A stretch of 64,000 bases of DNA from Geodermatophilus aquaeductus (GTDB lineage: Bacteria; Actinomycetota; Actinomycetes; Mycobacteriales; Geodermatophilaceae). Made by a program: the position numbers and the translations under genes. Under the pieces are notes generated by a model. The model did not search any database and was not told the origin of the DNA. It saw only the letters and a list, made by a program, of their open reading frames with translations. Position 1 is the first letter of the stretch. Each line of letters opens with the position of its first letter. The stretch covers positions 372,001 to 436,000 of the forward strand of contig NZ_FXTJ01000002.1 in assembly GCF_900182545.1 (NCBI RefSeq), written 5' to 3'. Below are positions 54,024 through 62,085 of this stretch, piece after piece.

Positions 54024-54051
54024 TCAAGCAGTCCCCGCGCGGGACCGATGG
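54024..54051 (+). promoter_or_regulatory. FliA-type promoter of flbD-motA-motB-fliL
   Basis: TCAA-N16-ACCGATGG, with the same GCTCAAG context as the fliC and flgB sites. It gives a leader of about 63 nt. Confidence 0.7.
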
Positions 54052-54120
54052 TCCCTGTAGCCGGCGCCGCACCGTCGCGGCTGCCTCTCCCCCTTCCCGA
54101 CCGAGCCAGAGGACCCACCC

Positions 54121-54420
54121 GTGATCCGAGTGACGCGCCTGAACGGGGAGCACTTCGCGCTGAACCCCGACCTGATCGAGCGGGTCGAGGGCCACCCCGA
54201 CACCGTGGTCTTCCTCGTCGACGGCACCAAGTACGTCGTCAGCGAGGACGTCGACGCCGTGCTCGACGAGATCCGCGAGTACCGCGCGAGCATCCTCGCC
54301 ACCGCCTACGCCATGGACCGCGGCACCTACCGCACCGCTCCCGGCGCCTCCGCGACCGAACCGCCGGGCGAGGCCCGCCGCGCGTCGGTCGTGCCCTTCC
54401 CGGCCCGTGAGGAGCGCTGA
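54121..54420 (+). CDS. flbD: FlbD-type flagellar protein
   Basis: 99 residues from a GTG. The FlbD family pattern is clear: MIRVTRLNGEHFALNPDLIE, VEGHPDTVVFLVDGTKYVVS. It is a short protein usually upstream of motA in Gram-positive motility operons and its role is not settled. The tail of about 30 residues is extra. motA follows three bases after its stop. Confidence 0.93.
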   Translation: MIRVTRLNGEHFALNPDLIERVEGHPDTVVFLVDGTKYVVSEDVDAVLDEIREYRASILATAYAMDRGTYRTAPGASATEPPGEARRASVVPFPAREER

Positions 54421-54423
54421 CCC

Positions 54424-55194
54424 GTGGATCCCGCCACCCTGATCGGCTTCGCGGTCTCCCTGATCGCCCTCCTCATCTTCATGGTCATGGAGGGCGCCGA
54501 CCCGATGTCGCTGCTGTTCCTCCCGGCCATCGTCCTGGTCATCGTCGCCACCTTCGGCGCGGCGATGTCCGGCCAGACGATGGACGACGTCAAGAAGGTC
54601 GGCAGCTGGTTCAAGATGGGCCTGATGCCGGCCAAGGTGCCGTCGGCCAAGGACCAGATCCAGACGCTGGTCAGCCTCGCCGAGAAGGCCCGCAAGGAGG
54701 GCCTGCTCGCGCTGGAGGCGCAGGTCAAGGCGATCGAGGACCCCTTCCTCAAGCGCGGCCTGCAGATGGGCATCGACGGCACCGACCCCGAGGAGCTGCG
54801 CGGCGTCCTCGAGAGCGAGATCGCCGCCAAGAAGGCGGAGGACAAGGTCGCCGCCAAGTTCATGACCACGATGGGCGGCTACGCGCCGACCATCGGCATC
54901 GTCGGCTGCATCGTCGGCCTGATGAACGTCATGGGGAACCTGAGCAACCCCGAGGCGCTGGGCCCGATGATCGCCTCGGCGTTCGTCGCCACCCTGTGGG
55001 GCGTCATGGCCGCCAACTTCTGGTTCCTCCCCATGGGCGCCAAGATCCTGCGGGTCAGCGAGCTGCAGGCCGCCCAGATGGAGCTGCTGGTCGAGGGCAT
55101 CGCCGAGATCCAAGCCGGCACCAGCCCGCGCGCCGTCCGGCTCAAGCTCAACTCCCTGATCCCGCCCAGTGAGGTCGCCAAGGAGGCCGCGTGA
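54424..55194 (+). CDS. motA: Flagellar stator protein MotA
   Basis: 256 residues from a GTG. Four membrane helices include IGFAVSLIALLIFMVMEG and PTIGIVGCIVGLMNVMGNLS. The cytosolic loop carries charged residues that contact FliG. With MotB it forms the proton-driven stator. motB overlaps its stop codon. Confidence 0.95.
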   Translation: MDPATLIGFAVSLIALLIFMVMEGADPMSLLFLPAIVLVIVATFGAAMSGQTMDDVKKVGSWFKMGLMPAKVPSAKDQIQTLVSLAEKARKEGLLALEAQVKAIEDPFLKRGLQMGIDGTDPEELRGVLESEIAAKKAEDKVAAKFMTTMGGYAPTIGIVGCIVGLMNVMGNLSNPEALGPMIASAFVATLWGVMAANFWFLPMGAKILRVSELQAAQMELLVEGIAEIQAGTSPRAVRLKLNSLIPPSEVAKEAA

Positions 55195-56123
55195 GCAGCG
55201 GCGGCCACGGCGGCCGCCGCCGCGGCAAGAAGCACGAGGAGGAGGAGCACGAGAACCACGAGCGGTGGCTGGTGTCCTACGCGGACATGATGACGCTGCT
55301 CCTGGTGCTCTTCGTGGTCCTCTTCGCGATGAGCCAGGTGGACAAGGAGAAGTTCGCGGCGCTGGCCAGCGGCCTGTCGGAGGCCTTCGGTGCCCCCGTG
55401 AGCGCCCTGAGCAGCGCGGGGACCAACTCCGACGCCTCGGTCCTCGACTCCCTCGACGCCGCCGTCGACGTCCAGATCCCCCCGGCCCCGGCCGCGGAGT
55501 CCGACGTCGACGCCGCCGCCGCGCAGGCCGCCGCGGAGGAGGCCGCCCGCGTCGCCGCGGAGGCCCGTGCCGAGTACGACGAGCTCGCCGCCGCGCGGGA
55601 CGCGATCGACGCGGCACTGGCGGCCGCCGGTCACGCCGGCGCCGCGCGGTTCGAGATCGACGAGCGCGGCCTGGTCGTGCACATCGTCTCCGACCCGGTG
55701 CTCTTCGGCCCGGAGGAGGCGACGCTGCAGCCGGCCGGGCGCACCATCCTCGACGCCGTCGCCCCGACGCTGGCCGCCCTGCCCAACCGGCTGGCCGTCG
55801 AGGGGCACGCCAACTCGCTGCCGGTCACCGCGGGCGGGCCGTGGCCGTCGAACTGGGAGCTGTCGGCCTACCGGGCGACGACGGTGGTCCGCTACCTGGC
55901 CGCCGAGGGCGTCCCGCAGGACCGCCTCTCGGGCACCGGCTACTCCGACACCCGGCCGGTGGTCCCCGCCTCCGACCCGAACGCCCTGTCCCTCAACCGC
56001 CGCGTCGACATCGTGGTGCTGTCCGACGCCTCCGCCGAGGCCGCCGAGCTGCTCCCCGGCCTCGACGCCCCCGCACAGACCGCCCCGGCCGCTCCGGCCG
56101 CACAGGAAGGCACCCACGAGTGA
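55191..56123 (+). CDS. motB: Flagellar stator protein MotB
   Basis: 310 residues. The single helix (about 25-47) has the proton-carrying Asp32 in SYADMMTLLLVLFVVLFA. A coiled coil and the OmpA-like peptidoglycan-binding domain (VEGHANSLPV, LSAYRATTVVRYL, GTGYSDTRPV) follow. It anchors the stator to the wall. The GTG overlaps the motA stop, and the end overlaps fliL. Confidence 0.96.
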   Translation: MSSGGHGGRRRGKKHEEEEHENHERWLVSYADMMTLLLVLFVVLFAMSQVDKEKFAALASGLSEAFGAPVSALSSAGTNSDASVLDSLDAAVDVQIPPAPAAESDVDAAAAQAAAEEAARVAAEARAEYDELAAARDAIDAALAAAGHAGAARFEIDERGLVVHIVSDPVLFGPEEATLQPAGRTILDAVAPTLAALPNRLAVEGHANSLPVTAGGPWPSNWELSAYRATTVVRYLAAEGVPQDRLSGTGYSDTRPVVPASDPNALSLNRRVDIVVLSDASAEAAELLPGLDAPAQTAPAAPAAQEGTHE

Positions 56124-56605
56124 GCACCAAGACCAAGGACAAGGCCGCGAAGGACAAGGACGCCGCGGCCGACGGCGAGGAGCCGAAGGGCGGGAAGAAG
56201 AAGCTGATCGCGATCCTCGCCGTCCTGCTGGTCGTGGCCGGCGCCGCCGCGTACTTCTTCCTCTTCGCCGGGGGCGAGGCCGAGGCCGCCGAGCCCGAGC
56301 ACGGCGGGTACACCGCTCTGGAGCCCATCGCGGTCAACCTCGCCGGCGGTGGCTACCTCAAGATCGGCATCACCCTGGAGTACACCGCGGACGCCGCCGC
56401 CGGCGGGCACGGTGGCGGTGGCGTCGACGGCTCCAAGGCCCTCGACATCCTCATCTCCACCTACTCCCAGGCCCAGCCGGCCGACGTGGTCGGGGCCCGC
56501 GAGGCGCTCAAGGAGTCCCTGGAGCACCAGATCGTGGAGGCCTACACCGAGGACGGCGTCCCGATGGTCATGCACGTCTACCTGACCGAGTACGTCACCC
56601 AGTAG
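56120..56605 (+). CDS. fliL: FliL basal-body-associated protein
   Basis: 161 residues. A basic N-terminus precedes one membrane helix (LIAILAVLLVVAGAAAYFFL). The extracytoplasmic domain has YTALEPIAVNLAGGGYLKIG and a C-terminal REALKESLEHQIVEAY. It supports the stator ring. The GTG overlaps the motB stop (GTGA). Confidence 0.93.
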   Translation: MSTKTKDKAAKDKDAAADGEEPKGGKKKLIAILAVLLVVAGAAAYFFLFAGGEAEAAEPEHGGYTALEPIAVNLAGGGYLKIGITLEYTADAAAGGHGGGGVDGSKALDILISTYSQAQPADVVGAREALKESLEHQIVEAYTEDGVPMVMHVYLTEYVTQ

Positions 56606-56785
56606 CCCGCCCGGGCGCTCTGCCGTCCCCGCCGTCCGAGGTGACGTGCACCTGCGGCGCATCCTCGGCGCCGGCAGCGCCGGAACCGCACACCACCCGC
56701 TGCTCCACCACCACAGGAGACGGGACCGCACCACCGGTGCCGTCCCAGTGACACCCCGGCGCACCACGCGCCACACCCTCCCCGG

Positions 56786-56816
56786 CTGACCGGCGGCGCC
56801 CCGCGCCGCCGGTCAG
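56786..56816. terminator. Terminator-like hairpin before fliM
   Basis: A perfect 14-bp stem (CTGACCGGCGGCGC) with a 3-nt loop. Its right arm overlaps the -35 box of the fliM promoter candidate. Confidence 0.85.
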
Positions 56817-56840
56817 TTCGCGTTCCGGCCCCGCCGATGA
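56813..56840 (+). promoter_or_regulatory. FliA-type promoter candidate for the fliM operon
   Basis: TCAG-N16-GCCGATGA. The -10 matches 7 of 8 bases and the -35 three of four. The expected start (about 56847) would make the fliM message almost leaderless. Confidence 0.5.
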
Positions 56841-56847
56841 GGGGACC

Positions 56848-57816
56848 GTGACCCGCCCCGACACCGCGACCGCGCCCTCCGGGCCCGGGCCGCAGGCGCC
56901 GGCCGGTGGCCGCAGCCGGCGCGGTGCCCCGCGCACCTACGACTTCCGCCGTCCCACCAAGCTCGGCCGCGAGCACGTCCGGGTGCTGCAGATCGCGCAG
57001 GAGGCCTTCGCCCGCCAGGCGACGACGGTCCTCACCACGATGCTGCGCACCGGCGCCCGGCTGGAGCTGCACGGCATCGAGCAGCACTCCTACGACGACT
57101 ACGTCGCCACGCTGCCCGACCCGTGCTTCCTGACGACGTTCACCATCGAGCCCCTGGCCGGCAAGGGCCTGCTGGCCTACCCGCTCGACATCGCGATGGC
57201 GACCGTCGACCACATGCTCGGCGGCTCCGGTGCCGCCACCCAGCCCGAGCGGCCGATGACGGCGATGGAGACCACCATCACCGGGCAGCTGATGACCCGG
57301 CTGCTGCAGGAGTTCGCCGCCGCGTTCGCGCACATCGCCGTCATGCAGCCGGTGGCCGACGACGTCGAGTACAACCCGGCGCTGGCCCAGGCCGCGGCCG
57401 GCTCGGACACCGTGATGGTCGCCCGGTTCACGATGTCGATCGGCAGCCGCGAGGGGAACGCCTCGCTGGTCCTGCCCTTCTCCTCCTTCGCGCCGGCGCT
57501 GTCCAACGCCGCCTCGCCGCAGCTGTCGGAGTCCGCGCAGCGCAAGCGGCAGCGCGCCGCGCAGTTGCTGGCCGAGCGCCTCGAGCTCGTCCCGGTCGAC
57601 GTGAGCGTCCGGTTCAGCCCGCTCGAGGTGTCCTCGGAAGACCTGCTGTCGCTCACCGTCGGCGACGTCCTGCTGCTGCGCCACCCGCGGGACGCCCCGC
57701 TCGAGGTGACCACCAACGACGTCGTGTTCGCCCACGCCATCGCCAGCAACCACCGCCGCCGCCTGGCCGCCGCCATCGTCCCCGCCCCCTCCGCCGCGCC
57801 GAAGGACCTCGCATGA
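56848..57816 (+). CDS. fliM: Flagellar motor switch protein FliM
   Basis: 322 residues from a GTG with GAGGGG upstream. The middle domain is FliM-like: YDFRRPTKLGREHVRVLQIA, FLTTFTIEPLAGKGLLAYPL, DIAMATVDHMLGGSG. The C-terminal part is the SpoA domain (LELVPVDVSVRFSPLEVSSE). The N-terminal CheY-binding motif EIDALL is missing; the first ~30 residues are Pro/Gly/Arg-rich, and no earlier in-frame start exists. It forms the C ring with FliG and FliN. Confidence 0.92.
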   Translation: MTRPDTATAPSGPGPQAPAGGRSRRGAPRTYDFRRPTKLGREHVRVLQIAQEAFARQATTVLTTMLRTGARLELHGIEQHSYDDYVATLPDPCFLTTFTIEPLAGKGLLAYPLDIAMATVDHMLGGSGAATQPERPMTAMETTITGQLMTRLLQEFAAAFAHIAVMQPVADDVEYNPALAQAAAGSDTVMVARFTMSIGSREGNASLVLPFSSFAPALSNAASPQLSESAQRKRQRAAQLLAERLELVPVDVSVRFSPLEVSSEDLLSLTVGDVLLLRHPRDAPLEVTTNDVVFAHAIASNHRRRLAAAIVPAPSAAPKDLA

Positions 57817-58574
57817 CCGCCACGCTCGACCCCGCCCAGGCCGCCACCTCCGCTGCTGCCGAGACCATCACCGCCGTCGTGGTGGCCGCCGCCCGCGCCG
57901 CGGCCGCGCTCGTCCCGGCCGGTGCCGAGCTGCACCCCGGCCCGGCGGTGACCGACCCCGACGCCGTCCCGGTCCCGCCGGCCGCGGCCGTCGCCGTCAG
58001 CGCCCGGCTCTCCGGGGAGATCACCGGCGACGTCGTCCTCGTGCTCTCCGCGGAGGTCGTCGAGGCGCTGGACAACTCCCCCGTCGGCCCGATGGACGTC
58101 GCGACCGCGCTGCGCCCGGCGCTGGAGGCGGCCGCGGCCACCCTCGGCCGGGTCCGCGTGGACGCCGAGCGCACCGAGGACCCGGTCACCGCGCTCGACG
58201 GTCTGCGGGACAAGGGCATGTTCGTGGCCGTCCCGCTGTCGGCCGGCACCGACCACCAGGCCACCCTCGCGCTGCAGGTGACGCTGCCGACCGCGGCCCG
58301 CGCGCCGCGCAACAGCCTGGACCTGCTGCGGCACGTGGCCATGGAGGTCACCGTCGAGATCGGCCGGACGCGCATGACCGTGGGCGAGCTGCTCTCGCTG
58401 CACCCGGGTGAGGTGGTCGAGCTCGACCGCGCCGCCAGCGCCCCGGCCGACCTGCTGGTCAACGGCACGCTCATCGCCCGCGGCGAGGTCGTCGTCGTCG
58501 ACGAGGACTTCGGGCTGCGGATCAGCGAGATCGTCAGCGACGCCGCCGCCGAGATCGGAGCCGCGCAGGCATGA
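57813..58574 (+). CDS. fliN: Flagellar motor switch protein FliN (FliN/FliY-like)
   Basis: 253 residues from an ATG overlapping the fliM stop. The C-terminal ~85 residues are FliN: RHVAMEVTVEIGRTRMTVGE, LHPGEVVELDR, VNGTLIARGEVVVVDEDFGL. About 165 extra N-terminal residues (GDVVLVLSAEVVEALDN, VATALRPALEAAAATLGR) may be a CheC/FliY-like domain. There is no CheY-binding motif. It forms the base of the C ring. Confidence 0.9.
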   Translation: MTATLDPAQAATSAAAETITAVVVAAARAAAALVPAGAELHPGPAVTDPDAVPVPPAAAVAVSARLSGEITGDVVLVLSAEVVEALDNSPVGPMDVATALRPALEAAAATLGRVRVDAERTEDPVTALDGLRDKGMFVAVPLSAGTDHQATLALQVTLPTAARAPRNSLDLLRHVAMEVTVEIGRTRMTVGELLSLHPGEVVELDRAASAPADLLVNGTLIARGEVVVVDEDFGLRISEIVSDAAAEIGAAQA

Positions 58575-58978
58575 CCTGGATGCTGATCCGGCTGATCCTG
58601 TCGCTGGCCTTCGTCGGCGGCGTGCTGTGGTTCGCCGCGCGCCTGGCCAAGAAGCGCGGGCTGGGCTCCACCGGCGGGCTGGTCGAGGTCGTGGCCCGCC
58701 AGCGGATGGGCCGCACCAGCACGGTCAACGTGCTGCGCATCGCCGACCGCGTGCTCGTCGTCGGCGCGACCGAGGAGCAGGTCACCCTGCTCGCCGAGCT
58801 CGACGGCGACGCCGTGGAGACCACGCTCGCCGAGCGCGCCGCCGCTGCGCCCGCGGCGGGGGGCGGACCGGCCGTGCCGGCGCCGCGGGTCGGCGGCGCG
58901 CTGGCCGGCTCGGTGTTCGACCGGCAGGGCTGGGCGGGCTTCGTCACGTCGCTGCGCGAGCGGACGGTCCGCCGCTGA
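58571..58978 (+). CDS. fliO: Flagellar export protein FliO
   Basis: 135 residues from an ATG overlapping the fliN stop. One N-terminal membrane helix (MLIRLILSLAFVGGVLWFAA) precedes a cytosolic domain with VVARQRMGRTSTVNVLRIAD and RVLVVGATEEQVTLLAEL, the FliO pattern. It helps assemble the FliP export gate. fliP follows in TGATG overlap. Confidence 0.9.
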   Translation: MTWMLIRLILSLAFVGGVLWFAARLAKKRGLGSTGGLVEVVARQRMGRTSTVNVLRIADRVLVVGATEEQVTLLAELDGDAVETTLAERAAAAPAAGGGPAVPAPRVGGALAGSVFDRQGWAGFVTSLRERTVRR

Positions 58979-59796
58979 TGACCCCTCCCCCGCTGGCGCG
59001 GTCCCTGCCGCGCCGGGCCGCCACCGTGCTGCTGGCCCTGCTGGGCTGCGCCGTCGCCGGCGTGCTGCTCGCCGGGCCGGCCGCCGCGGCCCCGACCGCC
59101 CCCACCGCGCCCACGGCACCGACCGTGCCCGCGGTCGACGGCGGGGTCGACATCTCGGTCGGCAACGGCAGCCCGAGCACCTCGATCACGCTGATCCTCG
59201 CGATCACCGTGCTGTCGGTGGCGCCCGCGGTGCTGCTGCTGTGCACGTCGTTCACCAAGATCGTCGTCGTCCTGTCGCTGACCCGCAACGCGCTGGGCCT
59301 GCAGTCCTCGCCGCCGAACTCGGTGCTCACCGGGATCGCGCTGTTCCTCACGTTGTTCGTGATGGGCCCGGTCCTGTCCGACGTCAACGAGGTCGCCGTC
59401 CAGCCCTACATGGACGGCGCGATGACGGTCTCGCAGGCCTACGACGCCGGCGTCGTGCCCCTCAAGGAGTTCCTGCTCGACAACACCCGCGACGACGAGC
59501 TGCAGCTCATGGTCGGCCTGTCCGGCGAGGAGCAGCCCGAGGACCGCGCGGCGGTGAGCATGACGACGCTGGTCCCGGCGTTCGTCCTGTCCGAGCTCAA
59601 GAGCGCCTTCATCATCGGTCTGGTCGTGTTCATCCCGTTCCTGGTGCTGGACATGCTCGTCAGCGCCTCGCTCATGGCGATGGGCATGATGATGGTGCCG
59701 CCGTCGATCGTGTCGCTGCCGTTCAAGCTGCTGTTCTTCGTCGTGGTCGACGGCTGGGCGATGATCACGACGTCGCTCGTGGGGTCGTATTCATGA
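58978..59796 (+). CDS. fliP: Flagellar export gate protein FliP
   Basis: 272 residues. A signal peptide ending near AGPAAAAP and a short Pro/Thr linker precede the FliP domain: LCTSFTKIVVVLSLTRNALG, TLVPAFVLSELKSAFIIGLV, MGMMMVPPSIVSLPFKLLFF. It forms the core of the export gate with FliQ and FliR. The next gene overlaps its stop. Confidence 0.96.
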   Translation: MTPPPLARSLPRRAATVLLALLGCAVAGVLLAGPAAAAPTAPTAPTAPTVPAVDGGVDISVGNGSPSTSITLILAITVLSVAPAVLLLCTSFTKIVVVLSLTRNALGLQSSPPNSVLTGIALFLTLFVMGPVLSDVNEVAVQPYMDGAMTVSQAYDAGVVPLKEFLLDNTRDDELQLMVGLSGEEQPEDRAAVSMTTLVPAFVLSELKSAFIIGLVVFIPFLVLDMLVSASLMAMGMMMVPPSIVSLPFKLLFFVVVDGWAMITTSLVGSYS

Positions 59797-60068
59797 CCGA
59801 CGCCGACGTCACCGACATCGCCATCCAGACGATGATGGTGGCCGCCAAGGTGGCCGCCCCGGTCCTGCTGACCGCGCTGCTGGTCGGTTTCCTGATCTCG
59901 CTGTTCCAGGCGGCGACCCAGATCCAGGAACCGACGCTGTCCTTCGTCCCCAAGATGATCGCGGTGAGCATCGCGCTGCTGGTCACGGGCAACTGGGTGC
60001 TCGCCGAGCTGGTCGACTTCACCCACACCCTGTTCGCCCAGCTGCCGCAGCTGCTCGGGCGGACCTGA
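59793..60068 (+). CDS. fliQ: Flagellar export gate protein FliQ
   Basis: 91 residues, two membrane helices (KVAAPVLLTALLVGFLISLF; MIAVSIALLVTGNWVLAELV) with the conserved QAATQIQEPTLSFVPK between them. It starts with an ATG overlapping the fliP stop codon and lies five bases before fliR. Confidence 0.95.
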   Translation: MTDADVTDIAIQTMMVAAKVAAPVLLTALLVGFLISLFQAATQIQEPTLSFVPKMIAVSIALLVTGNWVLAELVDFTHTLFAQLPQLLGRT

Positions 60069-60073
60069 CCGGC

Positions 60074-60838
60074 ATGGACCTCGAGGTCCCGGCGGTCACG
60101 CTCGCGGCCCTGCTGCTGGCCACCGCCCGGGCGGCCGGCTTCGTCCTGCTCGCCCCGCCGTTCACCACCCGTACCATCCCGGCGCCGGTCAAGGGCGCGC
60201 TGGCCCTGGCGCTGGCGGTCGCGCTGGTCGACCGCGTGGCGCCCGGGCTGCCCGAGCCGACCACCGGGTTCCTCGTCGTCACCGCCGTCAGCGAGGTGGC
60301 GATCGGAGCGGCGCTGGGCTTCGTCGTCCAGCTGTTCTTCACCGCGGTGCAGTTCGCCGGCGAGCTCATCGACGTCACCGGCGGCTTCTCGCTGCAGCCG
60401 GCCTACGACCCGCTGGCCATGACGACCAACTCCGTCATCGGCAAGCTGCACTACCTGCTGGCGACGACGCTGCTGTTCACCAGCGGCGGGCACCTGCTGA
60501 TCGTGCGCGGGTTCGCCACCTCCTACGAGGGGCTGCCGGTCAGCGGCGGCTACCCGGCCGGGGACGTCGCGCACGTGGTGCTGACGGCGTTCTCGACGAT
60601 GTTCCTCGCCGCGCTGCAGATCGCCGGCCCGATGGTGGCCGTGCTGCTGCTGGCCGACGTCGCCCTGGCCCTGCTGTCCCGGGCCGCCCCGGCGCTCAAC
60701 ATCTTCGCGATCGGCTTCCCCGTGAAGATCATGCTGACCCTCGCGCTGCTCGGGCTGACCTTCCCCCTGTTGCCGCCGGCGCTCGACGCGCTGCTGGAGC
60801 AGGCCACCCGCGCGGTCGTCGGCTTCCGGAGCGGGTGA
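60074..60838 (+). CDS. fliR: Flagellar export gate protein FliR
   Basis: 254 residues from an ATG. Multiple membrane helices and the FliR core (FTAVQFAGELIDVTGGFSLQ, LNIFAIGFPVKIMLTLALLG) are clear. It completes the FliPQR gate. flhB follows three bases after its stop. Confidence 0.95.
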   Translation: MDLEVPAVTLAALLLATARAAGFVLLAPPFTTRTIPAPVKGALALALAVALVDRVAPGLPEPTTGFLVVTAVSEVAIGAALGFVVQLFFTAVQFAGELIDVTGGFSLQPAYDPLAMTTNSVIGKLHYLLATTLLFTSGGHLLIVRGFATSYEGLPVSGGYPAGDVAHVVLTAFSTMFLAALQIAGPMVAVLLLADVALALLSRAAPALNIFAIGFPVKIMLTLALLGLTFPLLPPALDALLEQATRAVVGFRSG

Positions 60839-60841
60839 GCC

Positions 60842-61990
60842 GTGGCCAAGGACGGTCAGGGGGGTGAGAAGACCGAGAAGCCCACTCCGAAGCGCCTGAA
60901 GGAGGCGCGCAAGGAGGGGCAGATCCCGCGGACCCAGGAGCTGGGCACCTGGGCGGGCGTGGCGGCGGCCAGCGTCTTCCTGCCGATGCTGGTGGCGAAC
61001 ACCTTCGACGCCGCCGGCCGGCTGTTCGTGCAGTTCGGGTCGGTGGTCGACGAGCCGGACGCCGAGGCGGTCGGGGCGCTGCTCGGGCAGGCGCTGACGG
61101 TCTTCCTCGAGACGGTGCTGCCGATGGCCCTGTCGCTGATGCTCGTCGGGGTGCTGGCCTCGGCCGCGCAGGGCGGGGTCTCCTTCGCCACCAAGGGCAT
61201 GAAGCCGACGCTGAAGAAGTTCAACCCGTTCCCCGGGATGAAGCGGATGTTCGGCACCCACGGGCTCTGGGAGGCGGTGAAGGCCGTCATCAAGACCGCG
61301 GCGCTGGGCACCGTCGTCGTCGTGACCAGCGACCGGGCGCAGGCGCTGGTGTCGGCGTCGGGCGCGCTGCCGCTGTCGGCCGTGGTGGCGACGTTCGCCT
61401 CCTCCGCCGTCCTCATGCTGCGCGTCGTGGCGGTCACCGGCCTGGTCATCGCGATCGCCGACTACGTCGTCGTGCGCAAGCAGACGATGAGCAAGCTGAA
61501 GATGACCAAGTACGAGATCGAGCGGGAGCACAAGCAGTCCGAGGGCGACCCGCACGTGAAGGGCCAGCGCCGCTCGATGCAGCTGGCGATGTCGCGCAAC
61601 CGGATGATGGCCGAGGTCGCCACCGCCGACGTGCTGCTGGTCAACCCGACGCACGTCGCCGTGGCGCTGAAGTACGAGCCCGAGCGGGGGGCGCCGCGGG
61701 TGGTGGCCAAGGGCGCCGACGAGGTGGCCGCGCGGCTGCGTGAGCGGGCCGCCGACGCGCGGGTGCCGATGGTCCAGGACGTGCCGCTGGCGCGGGCCCT
61801 GCACGCCTCGTGCGAGATCGGCCAGGAGGTGCCGCCGCAGCTGTTCACCGCCGTCGCCCGCGTGCTGGCCTTCGTGATGCAGCTCGGCGCCCGCGGCGTG
61901 CGCGGCGGCTTCCACCGTCCCGGCTTCCAGGCACCCGACGTCGCCGACCTGCCGCGGGCCGGCCGCCGGAGGGCCCCGATCGCCTCCTGA
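60842..61990 (+). CDS. flhB: Flagellar export switch protein FlhB
   Basis: 382 residues from a GTG. Basic N-terminus (EKPTPKRLKEARKEGQIPRT), four membrane helices, and the autocleavage site NPTH with Asn268-Pro269 (LLVNPTHVAVALKYEP). The C-terminal tail after the FlhB domain is about 20 residues. It switches export from hook to filament proteins together with FliK. Confidence 0.96.
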   Translation: MAKDGQGGEKTEKPTPKRLKEARKEGQIPRTQELGTWAGVAAASVFLPMLVANTFDAAGRLFVQFGSVVDEPDAEAVGALLGQALTVFLETVLPMALSLMLVGVLASAAQGGVSFATKGMKPTLKKFNPFPGMKRMFGTHGLWEAVKAVIKTAALGTVVVVTSDRAQALVSASGALPLSAVVATFASSAVLMLRVVAVTGLVIAIADYVVVRKQTMSKLKMTKYEIEREHKQSEGDPHVKGQRRSMQLAMSRNRMMAEVATADVLLVNPTHVAVALKYEPERGAPRVVAKGADEVAARLRERAADARVPMVQDVPLARALHASCEIGQEVPPQLFTAVARVLAFVMQLGARGVRGGFHRPGFQAPDVADLPRAGRRRAPIAS

Positions 61991-62006
61991 CGCCGGGCCC
62001 CCTCGG

Positions 62007-62063
62007 GCATTGGAGGCGATACGCACCTCCCACCTGCCGATACGTGCGCAGAGCCTCCATTGC
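62007..62063. repeat. Imperfect inverted repeat before flhA
   Basis: GCATTGGAGGC (62007-62017) pairs with GCCTCCATTGC (62053-62063), one mismatch. Inside are two GATACG elements. It lies between flhB and flhA and could be a small structured element or operator. Confidence 0.5.
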
Positions 62064-62085
62064 CTCGCCCGGCGGTGGGACGGCT

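Larger units (their letters stand above)
53815..54120. other. 306-bp intergenic region between flgE and flbD
   Basis: It holds the stop-anchored repeat R4, a terminator hairpin and the flbD FliA-type promoter. I see no gene in it. Confidence 0.7.
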
